Shown: positions 34,311 to 43,450 of the stretch, in pieces
Layout of the letters: every line of letters starts with the position of its first letter
Position numbering within the stretch: the stretch's first letter is position 1
Assembly (NCBI GenBank): GCA_019421365.1
Contig: JAHZFJ010000006.1
Coordinates: 1 to 64,000 of the forward strand
Direction of reading: 5' to 3'
Origin: Lachnospiraceae bacterium
GTDB lineage: Bacteria > Bacillota > Clostridia > Lachnospirales > Lachnospiraceae
Length of the DNA stretch: 64,000 bases
The notes under the pieces: generated by a model
What the model saw: the letters and a program-made list of their open reading frames with translations, nothing else
Database searches by the model: none
What the model was told of the DNA's origin: nothing
Position numbers and translations under genes: made by a program

Positions 34311-35171
34311 ATGAGTCGTACACTATATTTGGAATGTAATTCAGGGATCAGTGGAGATATGTTTGTGGCTGCGATGTTAGATTTAGGAGCAAATAAAGAT
34401 AAGCTGCAACATTGTCTTCGTAGTATTCCTATAGCAGGTTTTGATGTGCAGATATCTAAGGTGATAAAATCCGGTCTTGAAGCATGTGATTTTGCAGTTA
34501 TATTGGATAAAGATTACGAAAATTATGATCATGATATGCAGTACTTGCACGGTCATGAGACTCATCATCATTCATTACAGAGTCAAATCCATGAGCAACC
34601 TCATTCATGTGAGCAACCGCATTTATACGAGCATGCTCATTCAAATGCGACTAGAGGAATTATGGAAATTTTTAAGATTATAGAAGATTCTGATATTACC
34701 GAGCGAGCAAGAAAGCTAGCAAAGCGTATTTTTACGATAATCGCTGAAAGCGAGGCAAAGGCGCATGGAGTGCCTATAGAACAGGTTCATTTTCATGAAG
34801 TAGGTGCAGTAGATTCGATTGTTGATATTATTGCAGCAGCGGTTTGTATGGATGATCTTAATTTTGAAGAGGTTATCATACCAGTTCTATGTGAGGGATA
34901 TGGAAGTGTACGGTGTCGCCATGGGTTATTACCAATCCCTGTGCCGGCTGTTTCTAATATCCTCACAAAGTACCATTTGAATTTGAAGGTAATAGATGTA
35001 GAGGGAGAGCTTGTAACTCCTACGGGAGCTGCTATAGCGGCAGCTATTATTACTCGGAGCAAACTTCCGAAAGAGTTTGTAATTCGAAAAATTGGTATCG
35101 GTGCAGGTAAAAGAGAGTATAGTTGCGTTAGTGTATTACGAGCTTTTGAAATAGAAGAGGAGATGAATTAA
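34311..35171 (+). CDS. larC: LarC1-type nickel-insertion protein (N-terminal part of LarC)
   Basis: Encodes 286 residues from the ATG that follows GGGAGG. LarC makes the nickel-pincer cofactor of LarA by CTP-dependent nickel insertion. LYLECNSGISGDMFVAAMLD at the start, HFHEVGAVDSIVDI near 156 and TPTGAAIAA near 238 are LarC (DUF111) signatures. A His-rich loop near residues 64-110 (HGHETHHH, then more His) probably holds nickel. The chain stops after GIGAGKREYSCVSVLRAF, where full-length LarC continues into the CTP-binding LarC2 domain. The next gene begins 2 bp later, so LarC2 is missing here. larB and larE are also absent from the window. Confidence 0.85.
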   Translation: MSRTLYLECNSGISGDMFVAAMLDLGANKDKLQHCLRSIPIAGFDVQISKVIKSGLEACDFAVILDKDYENYDHDMQYLHGHETHHHSLQSQIHEQPHSCEQPHLYEHAHSNATRGIMEIFKIIEDSDITERARKLAKRIFTIIAESEAKAHGVPIEQVHFHEVGAVDSIVDIIAAAVCMDDLNFEEVIIPVLCEGYGSVRCRHGLLPIPVPAVSNILTKYHLNLKVIDVEGELVTPTGAAIAAAIITRSKLPKEFVIRKIGIGAGKREYSCVSVLRAFEIEEEMN

Positions 35172-35172
35172 A

Positions 35173-35709
35173 ATGAGAATAGAAAATAAAAAAACACAGA
35201 AGATGGTGCTGTCAGCAGTATTTGTTGCAATAGGGATTGTTCTTCCTTTTATAACCATGCAGATACCGGAGGTTGGAAATATGCTACTTCCTATGCATAT
35301 ACCAGTTATTCTTTGCGGCTTTTTTTTGGGTTGGAAATATGGTATTATTGTAGGATTCATTCTACCATTACTGCGCAGTATGTTATTTGGTATGCCACCA
35401 ATAATGCCAGTTGCAATTTCCATGTCGTTTGAATTAGCTGCGTATGGTTTTATAACTGGTTATATGGGGAGTAAACGAAAGGGAGTTTCATGGACATATT
35501 TTTCGTTGATAATTGCTATGCTTGTTGGAAGAATTATATGGGGGATCGTGTCTTTTGTACTGTATCAGATGTTAGGAAATGGATTTACTTTACAGATGTT
35601 TTTTGCGCAAGGATTTTTGAATGCAATACCTGGCATCATTGTTCAGTTAATACTAATTCCGATAATTATCCGAAGTGTACAGAAAGCAGGAACCGTACAT
35701 AATGTGTAA
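35173..35709 (+). CDS. ECF transporter S component
   Basis: Encodes 178 residues with about five or six hydrophobic segments. VLSAVFVAIGIVLPF at the start, GNMLLPMHIPVILCGFFLGW near 40 and GIIVGFILPLLRSMLFGMPP near 60 match S components of energy-coupling-factor vitamin transporters. No ECF A or T gene is nearby, so it would share a housekeeping ECF module. It is coupled to larC1 (2-bp gap), which suggests uptake of something needed for the pathway or its cofactor, such as a nicotinate- or nickel-related nutrient; that is inference. Confidence 0.8.
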   Translation: MRIENKKTQKMVLSAVFVAIGIVLPFITMQIPEVGNMLLPMHIPVILCGFFLGWKYGIIVGFILPLLRSMLFGMPPIMPVAISMSFELAAYGFITGYMGSKRKGVSWTYFSLIIAMLVGRIIWGIVSFVLYQMLGNGFTLQMFFAQGFLNAIPGIIVQLILIPIIIRSVQKAGTVHNV

Positions 35710-36286
35710 GAAAATTGGAGACTTACAGTGGCAGGTAATAAATAACATTGACCAATTGTTAAGAAGATCAGAAGAGGAAGTTTTTCTTATAGCCATTGAT
35801 GGCAAATGTGGAAGTGGAAAGACTACGCTTTCAGAAATTTTAAAAGAACATTATGCTTGTAATGTATTTCATATGGATGATTTTTTCTTACAGCAGTACC
35901 AAAGAACACAAGAACGGTTAGCAGAAATCGGTGGCAATGTAGACTATGAGCGATTCAAGAGAGAGGTACTTCAAAAAATACTAAATAGGGAAGAGGTTTT
36001 GTATAGTGCCTATTTATGCAAAGAAAAAAAACTTGGAAATCCTGTGCCTATTAAACATAATCGTTTGAACATTATAGAAGGTTCCTATAGTCAACATCCG
36101 GTTTTTGGAGATGTGTATCAACTTCGTATTTTTCTAGATATTGAGGCTAGTGAGCAGATTGCGAATATCAGAAAAAGGAATGGAGAAGAAAAGTTATTAG
36201 AATTTCAGAGACTTTGGATACCAAAAGAAAATTCCTATTTTAAAAAGTATAATATAAAAAAACAAAGTATAGTTTTAAAAGGATAA
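35702..36286 (+). CDS. uridine kinase-like P-loop kinase
   Basis: Encodes 194 residues from the ATG that overlaps the ECF stop by 8 bp. Walker A is AIDGKCGSGKTTLSE near residue 29, and FHMDDFFLQQYQRT near 54 resembles the acceptor-site motif of uridine/phosphoribulokinase-like enzymes. LNIIEGSYSQHPVF near 118 is the lid-proximal strand seen in this family. The true acceptor may be a nucleoside, a vitamin or a sugar. It is the last gene before a strong terminator. Confidence 0.78.
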   Translation: MCKKIGDLQWQVINNIDQLLRRSEEEVFLIAIDGKCGSGKTTLSEILKEHYACNVFHMDDFFLQQYQRTQERLAEIGGNVDYERFKREVLQKILNREEVLYSAYLCKEKKLGNPVPIKHNRLNIIEGSYSQHPVFGDVYQLRIFLDIEASEQIANIRKRNGEEKLLEFQRLWIPKENSYFKKYNIKKQSIVLKG

Positions 36287-36296
36287 AATCGAAATG

Positions 36297-36340
36297 AAAG
36301 CTTTGTTTCATTGCTACATGCAATGGAACAAAGCTTTTTT
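36297..36340 (+). terminator. strong terminator after the larC1-ECF-kinase operon
   Basis: An 18-bp stem (AAAGCTTTGTTTCATTGC with GCAATGGAACAAAGCTTT, one G-U pair) with loop TACAT is followed by a T run. It separates the first LacI-controlled unit from the ABC transporter genes. Confidence 0.9.
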
Positions 36341-36448
36341 CCGTATATTGGTAAAAAGGATGATAAAAGTTCCACCTTTAAAATAACTAATAAAATGTTA
36401 AACTTTATTTATCAACTAAAGAAAGGAAAACAAAAAGAGGAAAATTAT

Positions 36449-37225
36449 ATGAATTATAATAGAAAAAGCAGAATTAATAAAAATATTTGGCTACTGATTT
36501 CACTTGCGACGGCAATGGTGTTGTGGTATCTATTGTCACTCAATCCACAAACAGCGCGGAGCTTTCCAAATGTTATTGAAACATTTAAGTCACTAAAAAC
36601 TATGATAGATCGAGGTGTATTTTTTACAGATTTATCAAGTAGTTTGATTTCGGTTACCGTTGGCTTTGCAATTGGTTTTGTGTTGTCTCTTCCAGTAGCT
36701 ATTTTAATGGCATGGTATGCACCTGTACGTAATATTATTGAGCCATGGATCCAGTTCATTCGTAATATTCCACCATTAGCTTATGTTCCACTGATCGTAA
36801 TATCAGCGGGAGTAGGAAGAAAACCTCAGATTATTGTTATCACAATTGCAACATTCTTGATTATGACAGTTACAATTTATCAAGGAGTTATTAATATTGA
36901 CGAAACCCTGATTAAAGCAGCAAGAGTGCTTGGGGCAACTGATAAAGACATTTTCTTAAAAGTAATCGCTCCTGCTACCTTACCATTTATTATTACAGCA
37001 ATCCGTCTTGGAAGTTCAACAGCATTGACAACACTGATCGCAGCAGAATCTACAGGTGCTGTTGCAGGTCTTGGTATGCGAATACGATCACTGAATAACA
37101 GCTTTGAATCAGAACCTATGTTGCTGTATATTATTGTAATTGGAATTATTGGTATGGCTATTGAAAAGATTGTTAAGTTATTAGAAAGGAAGTTCACAGG
37201 ATGGCAGGAGAAGAGAGAAATATAA
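36449..37225 (+). CDS. ABC transporter permease (SsuC/TauC-like)
   Basis: Encodes 258 residues from the ATG after AGAGGAAAA; longer upstream frames lack a ribosome site. There are about six membrane helices with the BPD_transp_1 EAA loop as EPW then AARVLGATDKDIFLKVIAPATLPFI (split here: AARVLGATDKDIF and KVIAPATLPFI) near 190. FPNVIETF and RNIPPLAYVPLIVI are typical of the nitrate/sulfonate/taurine/pyrimidine-precursor class. It forms an importer with the next two genes. Confidence 0.87.
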   Translation: MNYNRKSRINKNIWLLISLATAMVLWYLLSLNPQTARSFPNVIETFKSLKTMIDRGVFFTDLSSSLISVTVGFAIGFVLSLPVAILMAWYAPVRNIIEPWIQFIRNIPPLAYVPLIVISAGVGRKPQIIVITIATFLIMTVTIYQGVINIDETLIKAARVLGATDKDIFLKVIAPATLPFIITAIRLGSSTALTTLIAAESTGAVAGLGMRIRSLNNSFESEPMLLYIIVIGIIGMAIEKIVKLLERKFTGWQEKREI

Positions 37226-37992
37226 AACTTAAGATTGAAAATGTAAGAAAAGTATTTCAGACTAGAAATGGGGAAATGGTAGCGCTTAACGGTGTAAGCC
37301 TTGATATTAAAGAAAATGAGTTTATTTGTGTAGTAGGTCCTTCTGGATGCGGAAAGTCCACACTACTAAACATCATTGCCGGTTTGTCAAATCCAACTTC
37401 AGGTGCAGTTTATTGTGATGGAAATGAAGTAAAAGGCACGGGAACAGAGCGTGGAGTTGTATTTCAGCAATATGCACTTTTTCCATGGATGACCGTTAAG
37501 AAAAACGTAATGTTTGGTCTGAACCTGAAGGGTAATAAAAAACAGGAAGCAGAAGACATTGCAATGAAATACATAAAGATGGTGCAATTAGAAGACTTCG
37601 CTGACCATTATCCAAAAGAATTATCTGGTGGTATGAAGCAACGTGTGGCTATTGCTAGAGCTTATGCAGTAAATCCGTCGGTACTACTAATGGATGAGCC
37701 ATTTGGAGCATTAGATGCACAAACAAGAACTCAATTACAGACAGAACTCCTAGAGACATGGGAAAAAGAGAGAAAGACATGCTTCTTCATCACACACGAT
37801 GTAGAAGAAGCAATTATTCTTGCTCAAAAGGTTATCATTATGAGTGCAAGGCCTGGTAGGATTAAAGAGATTGTAGATATCAATATTCCGTATCCCCGCA
37901 CACAGGAAACAAAAATGACACCAGAGTTCATGGAACTTAAGAACCATATCTGGGGGGAAGTATACCAGGAGTATTTAGAAGTAAGAAAATAA
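37201..37992 (+). CDS. ABC transporter ATP-binding protein (SsuB/TauB-like)
   Basis: Encodes 263 residues. Walker A is GPSGCGKSTLLN near 45, the Q-loop is VFQQYALFPW near 86, the signature is LSGGMKQRVAIARA near 140 and Walker B is VLLMDEPFGALD near 160. The FITHDVEEAI switch is present. Closest in style to SsuB/NrtD ATPases. The ATG overlaps the permease gene by 25 bp and has GAAAGGAAG upstream, so the genes are translationally linked. Confidence 0.92.
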   Translation: MAGEERNIKLKIENVRKVFQTRNGEMVALNGVSLDIKENEFICVVGPSGCGKSTLLNIIAGLSNPTSGAVYCDGNEVKGTGTERGVVFQQYALFPWMTVKKNVMFGLNLKGNKKQEAEDIAMKYIKMVQLEDFADHYPKELSGGMKQRVAIARAYAVNPSVLLMDEPFGALDAQTRTQLQTELLETWEKERKTCFFITHDVEEAIILAQKVIIMSARPGRIKEIVDINIPYPRTQETKMTPEFMELKNHIWGEVYQEYLEVRK

Positions 37993-38013
37993 AAATTTTA
38001 TAGGAGGAAAGTT

Positions 38014-39075
38014 ATGAGAAAGAAAGTTTTAAGCGTTTTAGTAACTGTAGCAATGGTTACAACCATGATGGTAGGATGTGGTGGTAAATCAGATGCACCA
38101 ACAGCTAACACTTCAGGGACAACAAAAACAACGAAAGATGCAACAGAAGAACCAACTACTTCAAAAGCAGAACCTATTACCTTGGAAGTAGCCTATATGC
38201 CAAATTACGGAAGTCTTTGGGCTGTAGAGAATGCAATTGACCAAGGCTTTATGGAAGAAGAAGGAATCACTCTTAAATTAACAGAATTTCAGGATGGCCC
38301 TACCATTATTGCGGCAATGGAATCGGGAAGCATTGATATCGGATATATCGGGCAGGGTGCACATAAACTTTGCGTAAACGGTCAAGCGACCATCTTTGCA
38401 TTACAACAAATATCTAACGGAGATGCATTGATTGGCGGAGAAGGAATCACGAGTATCGAAGATTTGAAAGGCAAAAAAGTAGCCTATTCATCAGGAAGCT
38501 CTAGCGAGGATATATTGGTTAATTCTCTGACATCTGCAGGAATGTCTATGGATGATATTCAAGCACTGGATATGGATGCTTCTGCGATTGTAACAGCTAT
38601 GCTCTCGGGCGGAGTTGATGCATGTGCAACCTGGTCACCAAATAGCTTAAAGATATTATCAGAAATGTCAGAAGCAACAAAACTTACGGATAATTTGACT
38701 TTTAAGGATAAAACGATCTCTCTTGCAAGTTGGATTACAATGCCTAAATATGCAAAAGAAAATGAAGATGTTTTGATAAGATTTACAAGAGCATTGTTTA
38801 AAGCAATGGATTATGCATCAACAGAGAATCAATTAGAAACAGCAGAGCTAATTGCAAAACGTACAGCTACCGATGTGGATACTTCTTACAGTCAAAGGGG
38901 AGATGCAGAGTGGTTATCAGGTAAAGAAGTATCAGAAGGTGCACAAGACGGCACTGTGGAAGGCTATTATGAACTTCAGAAAAAGAACTTTATTGATTCT
39001 GGTGTTGTAGAAGTAGATCCGCCAGTAAGTGACTATGTACTATTAAATGTTATGGTAGAATCAGGAAAATATTGA
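38014..39075 (+). CDS. ABC transporter substrate-binding lipoprotein (SsuA/NMT1-like)
   Basis: Encodes 353 residues. The signal ends in the lipobox MVGC with Cys near residue 23, then a Thr/Lys linker. The binding fold begins EVAYMPNYGSLWAVENAIDQ and includes MESGSIDIGYIGQGAH near 102 and LKGKKVAYSSGSSSEDILV near 148, as in SsuA/TauA and THI5/NMT1-like receptors for sulfonates, nitrate or thiamine pyrimidine. The ligand cannot be read. Being beside amino-sugar genes and a TauE-like permease, a sulfonated or amidated organic acid is possible. Confidence 0.88.
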   Translation: MRKKVLSVLVTVAMVTTMMVGCGGKSDAPTANTSGTTKTTKDATEEPTTSKAEPITLEVAYMPNYGSLWAVENAIDQGFMEEEGITLKLTEFQDGPTIIAAMESGSIDIGYIGQGAHKLCVNGQATIFALQQISNGDALIGGEGITSIEDLKGKKVAYSSGSSSEDILVNSLTSAGMSMDDIQALDMDASAIVTAMLSGGVDACATWSPNSLKILSEMSEATKLTDNLTFKDKTISLASWITMPKYAKENEDVLIRFTRALFKAMDYASTENQLETAELIAKRTATDVDTSYSQRGDAEWLSGKEVSEGAQDGTVEGYYELQKKNFIDSGVVEVDPPVSDYVLLNVMVESGKY

Positions 39076-39145
39076 TATAAAAGTAAGATGGGCTACTTGT
39101 ATGAGTAGCCTATTTTATCACAATATTAAAGAGGAGAAGATAAAA

Positions 39146-39967
39146 ATGAGACATGAATATAACTACTATAATAAAGGGGAGTTAATGAAAGCGCCTAAGA
39201 TTCCTCTCATTGTTATGGAAGATAATCAGGCTGTATTTAAAGCTATGGCTGAGGAGATGGTAGATACCATCAAAGAAAAGAATAAAAAAAATGAAACAAT
39301 AGTTTTTATCTGCCCCGTGGGGCCGGTAGGGCAATATACATACTTCACTGAAATAGTCAATCAAGAGAATATAAGTCTAGAAAATGTATGGTTTATTAAT
39401 ATGGATGAATACCTGACAGATGATAAAACTTGGATTCCTAAAGAAGATAAACTGAGTTTTCGTGGGTTCATGGACAAGAACGTGTATGAAGTAATCAAGC
39501 CGGAGTTAGTGATGCCTAAGGAGCAAAGAATTTTTCCAGATCCCCAGAACTTGAACTTCATTCCACAACTTATTGAAAAACTAGGCGGAGTGGATATCTG
39601 TTTTGGAGGAATTGGTATCAATGGACATGTGGCTTTTAATGAAGCAAGGGAGGATTTAAATCCGGAAGAATTTTTAGAATTACAAACAAGAGTATTGGAA
39701 ATATCTAAGGAAACAAGAGCAGTTAATTCCATAGGAGATCTGAACGGTGCGTTGGAAGACATGCCACAGTATTGTATTACTATTGGCATTAATGAAATTT
39801 CTCATGCTAGAAAAGTTAGACTCGGATGTTTTAGAGACTGGCACAGAAGCGTAGTAAGACGTGCTGCTTATGGTGAAAAGAGCGCATCTTTCCCTGTAAG
39901 CCTTTTACAATCCCATCCAGATATTAATATTCGGATGACCGAGTTGGTAGCGAATTTGCCTATGTAA
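39146..39967 (+). CDS. NagB/6-phosphogluconolactonase family isomerase-deaminase
   Basis: Encodes 273 residues from the ATG 9 nt after GAGGAG; an ATG at 39185 also has a good site and is an alternative. FICPVGPVGQYTYF near 57 replaces the phosphate-loop GLATGSTP of true NagB. INMDEYL near 80 and CFGGIGINGHVAFNEA near 155 match the NagB core with its active-site Asp/His/Glu. The changed phosphate loop suggests a substrate other than glucosamine-6-phosphate, or an altered lactonase/isomerase. It is paired with nagA 11 bp downstream. Confidence 0.8.
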   Translation: MRHEYNYYNKGELMKAPKIPLIVMEDNQAVFKAMAEEMVDTIKEKNKKNETIVFICPVGPVGQYTYFTEIVNQENISLENVWFINMDEYLTDDKTWIPKEDKLSFRGFMDKNVYEVIKPELVMPKEQRIFPDPQNLNFIPQLIEKLGGVDICFGGIGINGHVAFNEAREDLNPEEFLELQTRVLEISKETRAVNSIGDLNGALEDMPQYCITIGINEISHARKVRLGCFRDWHRSVVRRAAYGEKSASFPVSLLQSHPDINIRMTELVANLPM

Positions 39968-39978
39968 GGAGTGAGTAT

Positions 39979-41136
39979 ATGGATAAACGATATATTATAA
40001 ATGGAGATGTATATACGGAAGGTAGTTTTAAAAAGAAAACGATTTTGATTCAAGGTAAAAAAATTAAACTATTGGAGCCTACGCATGAACCAGATCAGGG
40101 AGCAGAGATTTTTAATGTAGCGGGTAATAAGGTTATTCCAGGATTTATTGATGTACATGCACATGGAGCAGTAGGAGTAGATGTTAATGCAGCATCAGCA
40201 GAAGACTTAGAAACAATCAGCTGTTTTATGGCAAAAAACGGTACAACGTCTTGGCTGTGTTCTGTTCTGACAGATACAGAGGAACAGACTTATAGATGTA
40301 TAGATTCCTTTAAAGAACATCAACTTATGGAATCTAAAGGCGCAGATCTACTAGGAATTCATTTAGAAGGTCCCTTTCTTTCTAAGGAATATAAAGGAGC
40401 AATGCCAGAGCACCTACTACAAAAGGCAAATATGGAATTGCTTAAGAAATATCAAAACTATGCAGAAGGAGGAATTCGCTATATTACAATTTCTCCTGAA
40501 GTTGAAGGAATTGTGAATGATATCCCTTTAATGAAAGAATTAGGTATTACGGTTGCTATTGGTCATTCTGGGGCTGATTATGAAACCAGTATGCGTGCAA
40601 TTGAGAAAGGGGCTTCCTGCTGTACACATACCTTTAATGCAATGAAGCTTATGCATCAGCATTATCCTGCAATTATGGGTGCGGCACTTGAATCGGATAT
40701 CTACTGTGAGGCTATCTGTGATGGTAGACATCTTCATCCTGGGGTAGTAAGGCTTTTACTTAAAACAAAAGGAAACAAAAGGGTGATTGCAATTACGGAT
40801 TGTATTATGGCTGCTGGGCTTCCAGATGGAAACTATAAATTAGGTGTCAACGATGTAATTGTTGAAGATGGGGATGCAAAGTTGACAGATTCCGGAGTTA
40901 GAGCAGGGAGCACTTTAACACAGAATATAGCGCTATTAAATCTGTTGGAATTTACAGGAAAAACACTAGAAGAGATATTGCCTTTGTTTACTGAAAATCC
41001 AGCAAAAATGCTTGGAATCTTTGACAGGATAGGGTCAATTGCAGATGGTAAGGACTCTGATTTAGTTATAATGGATGATAATAATAGAATCATAAATGTA
41101 TTTATTAAAGGAAATCCTATAAAAAGTAACAAATAA
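39979..41136 (+). CDS. nagA: N-acetylglucosamine-6-phosphate deacetylase
   Basis: Encodes 385 residues of the amidohydrolase fold. PGFIDVHAHGAVGVDV near 54 carries the metal HxH, and GIHLEGPFLSKEYKGAMP near 128 holds the catalytic-site Glu. AIGHSGADYE and CCTHTFNAMKLMHQHYPAI supply the metal histidines. CDGRHLHPGV and the Asp of ITDCIMAAGLPDG complete the site. It would remove acetate from an N-acetyl amino-sugar phosphate. In this island the true substrate may be a variant sugar. AAGGAGTG precedes the ATG. Confidence 0.9.
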   Translation: MDKRYIINGDVYTEGSFKKKTILIQGKKIKLLEPTHEPDQGAEIFNVAGNKVIPGFIDVHAHGAVGVDVNAASAEDLETISCFMAKNGTTSWLCSVLTDTEEQTYRCIDSFKEHQLMESKGADLLGIHLEGPFLSKEYKGAMPEHLLQKANMELLKKYQNYAEGGIRYITISPEVEGIVNDIPLMKELGITVAIGHSGADYETSMRAIEKGASCCTHTFNAMKLMHQHYPAIMGAALESDIYCEAICDGRHLHPGVVRLLLKTKGNKRVIAITDCIMAAGLPDGNYKLGVNDVIVEDGDAKLTDSGVRAGSTLTQNIALLNLLEFTGKTLEEILPLFTENPAKMLGIFDRIGSIADGKDSDLVIMDDNNRIINVFIKGNPIKSNK

Positions 41137-41187
41137 TAAAAAAAATGTTAAAATAAGAACAGGATAATAAAGATAGGAGAAGGTATT

Positions 41188-42681
41188 ATGTTGATTATTT
41201 TAACATGCTGTCTAGTGATAGCATCCATATTGGTTCTATGCGTAAAAAAGAATAAGGAATCCTTATATCTGTTTTGTCTTTCCTTAAGTCTCATGCTTGA
41301 AATCGTTGGGGTTATGATATTTATTGCAAAAAAAGGAGGTATTTCACAGGAAGTTGCAAGGTTTTTGTATTTTTCAAAGGATATCCAGTTAAAACTACAG
41401 TATTTACTTATTACATTCAATCAAATGGGATATTTGATTACTCTTGGAAGAACGTTGTTTCCGTTTTTTTTGATGTTAATCGCACTCCATTATTCGATGA
41501 TTCCATTTATAAAGAAGAACACTTGGATATCAAAGGCTGTAGCTATTTTTCCAGTACTATCACTGTTTTTCTATTTCCCGTACATATACCGTGCGATAAC
41601 AGAGCGTGCGCTCTTTTTTCAAAAGTTTCTGACAGATGGAAGCATGGTTTGGATTACGTTATATCTGCTTATAGGCATAGGGCTTTTGATAATTGAATTC
41701 TTTTCAATTAGTATGAAATTTTGTAAAAGACAGTTCAGCCTGATTGTTATTTGCATGATTTCTATGTCAGGTTTGTTTTATTTATATTATCGACAAGATC
41801 CGGGGCAGGTTTATCATTTTTATAGCTATACTTCCGCGTGGAATAAGGGGATCGGTTATTTGCAAGTGAATCCATCAGTTTGGAGTTACTCCATGTTGGT
41901 AATTGTTAGCGTTATTTGCTGTATTTTAGGGTTTTATAGTTTGCTTCGTTATACGCAAAGAAATTTTCAAACGAACTGGGAAGATATTGTTATGGAGCGA
42001 AAGTTTGATACAGCAAAAGTTGGAGCATCCATGTTTGTACATAGTATGAAGAATCAGTTGCTTTCTAATAAGGTGATTTTTAAAAGAATTGGTCAGCTTT
42101 ATGAACAGCCTCAAGTGGATACAGTGAAATTGAAGGAATACGTGGATACGCTTGAGGAACTTGATAATACATTACTTCAAAGAATGGAGGAGTTATATAG
42201 TTTTGTAAAGTCGAATTCTATTTGTATGGTTCCAATATCTTTGGGAGAAATTGCAGAAAATGCGCAAGAGCGATTCCATAAAAAGTATCCAGAGGTAGAA
42301 GTGCATCTAGAAATTGATAATCAAGTTATGGTATTAGCAGACAAAACACATTTGTGCGAAGCATTATATAACCTTTTGATTAATGCGGAAGATGCAGTAC
42401 AGATGGCAGGTCGTAATGATGATGGAATGGTCTCGTTGATTTCTCATAGAGAAAGATTGTATACCGTTATCGAAGTGCGTGATAACGGCAATGGAATGTC
42501 AAAGAAGCAGATGAAAAAAATATTCGAGCCCTTTTATTCTAGTAAAAATTCAAATTTTAATTGGGGTATGGGATTGTATTATGTCCGCGAAATCGTAAAG
42601 AGTCATTTGGGATCACTTAGGTTGGAGAGTAAGGTAGGAATAGGTAGCAGTTTTTATATTCTTTTACCAAAGTACCAGTAG
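41188..42681 (+). CDS. seven-helix membrane sensor histidine kinase
   Basis: Encodes 497 residues. Seven hydrophobic segments occupy residues 1-265 (about 1-20, 29-50, 75-105, 112-130, 150-178, 185-202, 228-252). The kinase region has a possible phosphoacceptor His in FVHSMKNQLLS near 285, which is atypical. The ATPase domain has LYNLLINAEDAV as the N box near 395, DNGNGMSKKQM as G1 and FEPFYSSKNSNFNWGMGLYYV as F/G2 (split: FEPFYSSKNSN and GMGLYYV). It pairs with the response regulator 12 bp downstream. The 7TM input suggests sensing of a small molecule in or at the membrane. Confidence 0.88.
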   Translation: MLIILTCCLVIASILVLCVKKNKESLYLFCLSLSLMLEIVGVMIFIAKKGGISQEVARFLYFSKDIQLKLQYLLITFNQMGYLITLGRTLFPFFLMLIALHYSMIPFIKKNTWISKAVAIFPVLSLFFYFPYIYRAITERALFFQKFLTDGSMVWITLYLLIGIGLLIIEFFSISMKFCKRQFSLIVICMISMSGLFYLYYRQDPGQVYHFYSYTSAWNKGIGYLQVNPSVWSYSMLVIVSVICCILGFYSLLRYTQRNFQTNWEDIVMERKFDTAKVGASMFVHSMKNQLLSNKVIFKRIGQLYEQPQVDTVKLKEYVDTLEELDNTLLQRMEELYSFVKSNSICMVPISLGEIAENAQERFHKKYPEVEVHLEIDNQVMVLADKTHLCEALYNLLINAEDAVQMAGRNDDGMVSLISHRERLYTVIEVRDNGNGMSKKQMKKIFEPFYSSKNSNFNWGMGLYYVREIVKSHLGSLRLESKVGIGSSFYILLPKYQ

Positions 42682-42693
42682 GGGATTGATATT

Positions 42694-43368
42694 ATGGAGA
42701 AAAAAATCAGAATTCTTATAGCGGATGATTTTCCTCTGCTTCTGGAAGATATGAGAGAACTTATAAACAAGCAGACGGATATGACGGTAGTAGGTGTGGC
42801 ATCTAGTGGAAAAGAAATAGTTAATCTCGCAAAGAGTGCCGAATATGATTTAATACTTATGGATATAGAAATGGAACAGATGAATGCGGGTATCCTAGCA
42901 ACCGAAGAAATTAGGGAGGAAAACCCTGGTGCGAGCATTATCTTTTTAACCGCGCACGAGACAAGAGAGATGATTCTAACATCTATGGGAGCAGGAGCAT
43001 TGGATTATCTGGTAAAGGGATGCGAGGAGGAGCAGATTCTTTATCATATTCGTTGTGCACATGATGGACATCCTGCCTTACAGAGTAGGATTCATGAAAT
43101 TGTGATGCAGGAATATGCTAGATTGCAAAAGAGTGAGCGAAGTTTACTATTTTTTATTAATAGTATTTCAAAATTGACCAGTACGGAACGAGCGATGATT
43201 AAACTTCTATTGCAAGGCCGAAAGGTAAGTGAAATTGCTAATATTCGTTGCGTGGAGGTTAGTACAATAAAGACACAGATTAAAGGGCTTTTGCGTAAAT
43301 TTGGGTGTAGCAGAACGAAAGAGATTGTAAATATAATACATGAACTTGGTATTGAACATTTGTTTTGA
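42694..43368 (+). CDS. LuxR/NarL-type response regulator
   Basis: Encodes 224 residues. The receiver has ILIADDFPLLLEDM at the start and the phospho-acceptor in LILMDIEME near residue 55, and ends with GALDYLVKGC. The C-terminal helix-turn-helix has LTSTERAMIKLLLQGRKVSE near 166 and VEVSTIKTQIKGLLRKFG. It probably regulates the ABC/nag genes next to it or the downstream pfk operon, alongside the LacI protein. Confidence 0.92.
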   Translation: MEKKIRILIADDFPLLLEDMRELINKQTDMTVVGVASSGKEIVNLAKSAEYDLILMDIEMEQMNAGILATEEIREENPGASIIFLTAHETREMILTSMGAGALDYLVKGCEEEQILYHIRCAHDGHPALQSRIHEIVMQEYARLQKSERSLLFFINSISKLTSTERAMIKLLLQGRKVSEIANIRCVEVSTIKTQIKGLLRKFGCSRTKEIVNIIHELGIEHLF

Positions 43369-43373
43369 TTACA

Positions 43374-43383
43374 CAAACGTTTG
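43374..43383. promoter_or_regulatory. LacI-type operator before the pfk-fba-tpi-larA-tauE operon
   Basis: CAAACGTTTG, followed by CGC, repeats the core of the operator at 34235-34246 (CAAACGTTTGCG is shared). It starts 6 bp after the response regulator stop and 67 bp before pfk, in the only promoter-sized gap of this stretch. Confidence 0.72.
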
Positions 43384-43450
43384 CGCTGAATTTGTGCAAC
43401 TTGTGTGTATGCTATGGTATTGTTAGGGTGTAGAAAGGATGATACAAATT

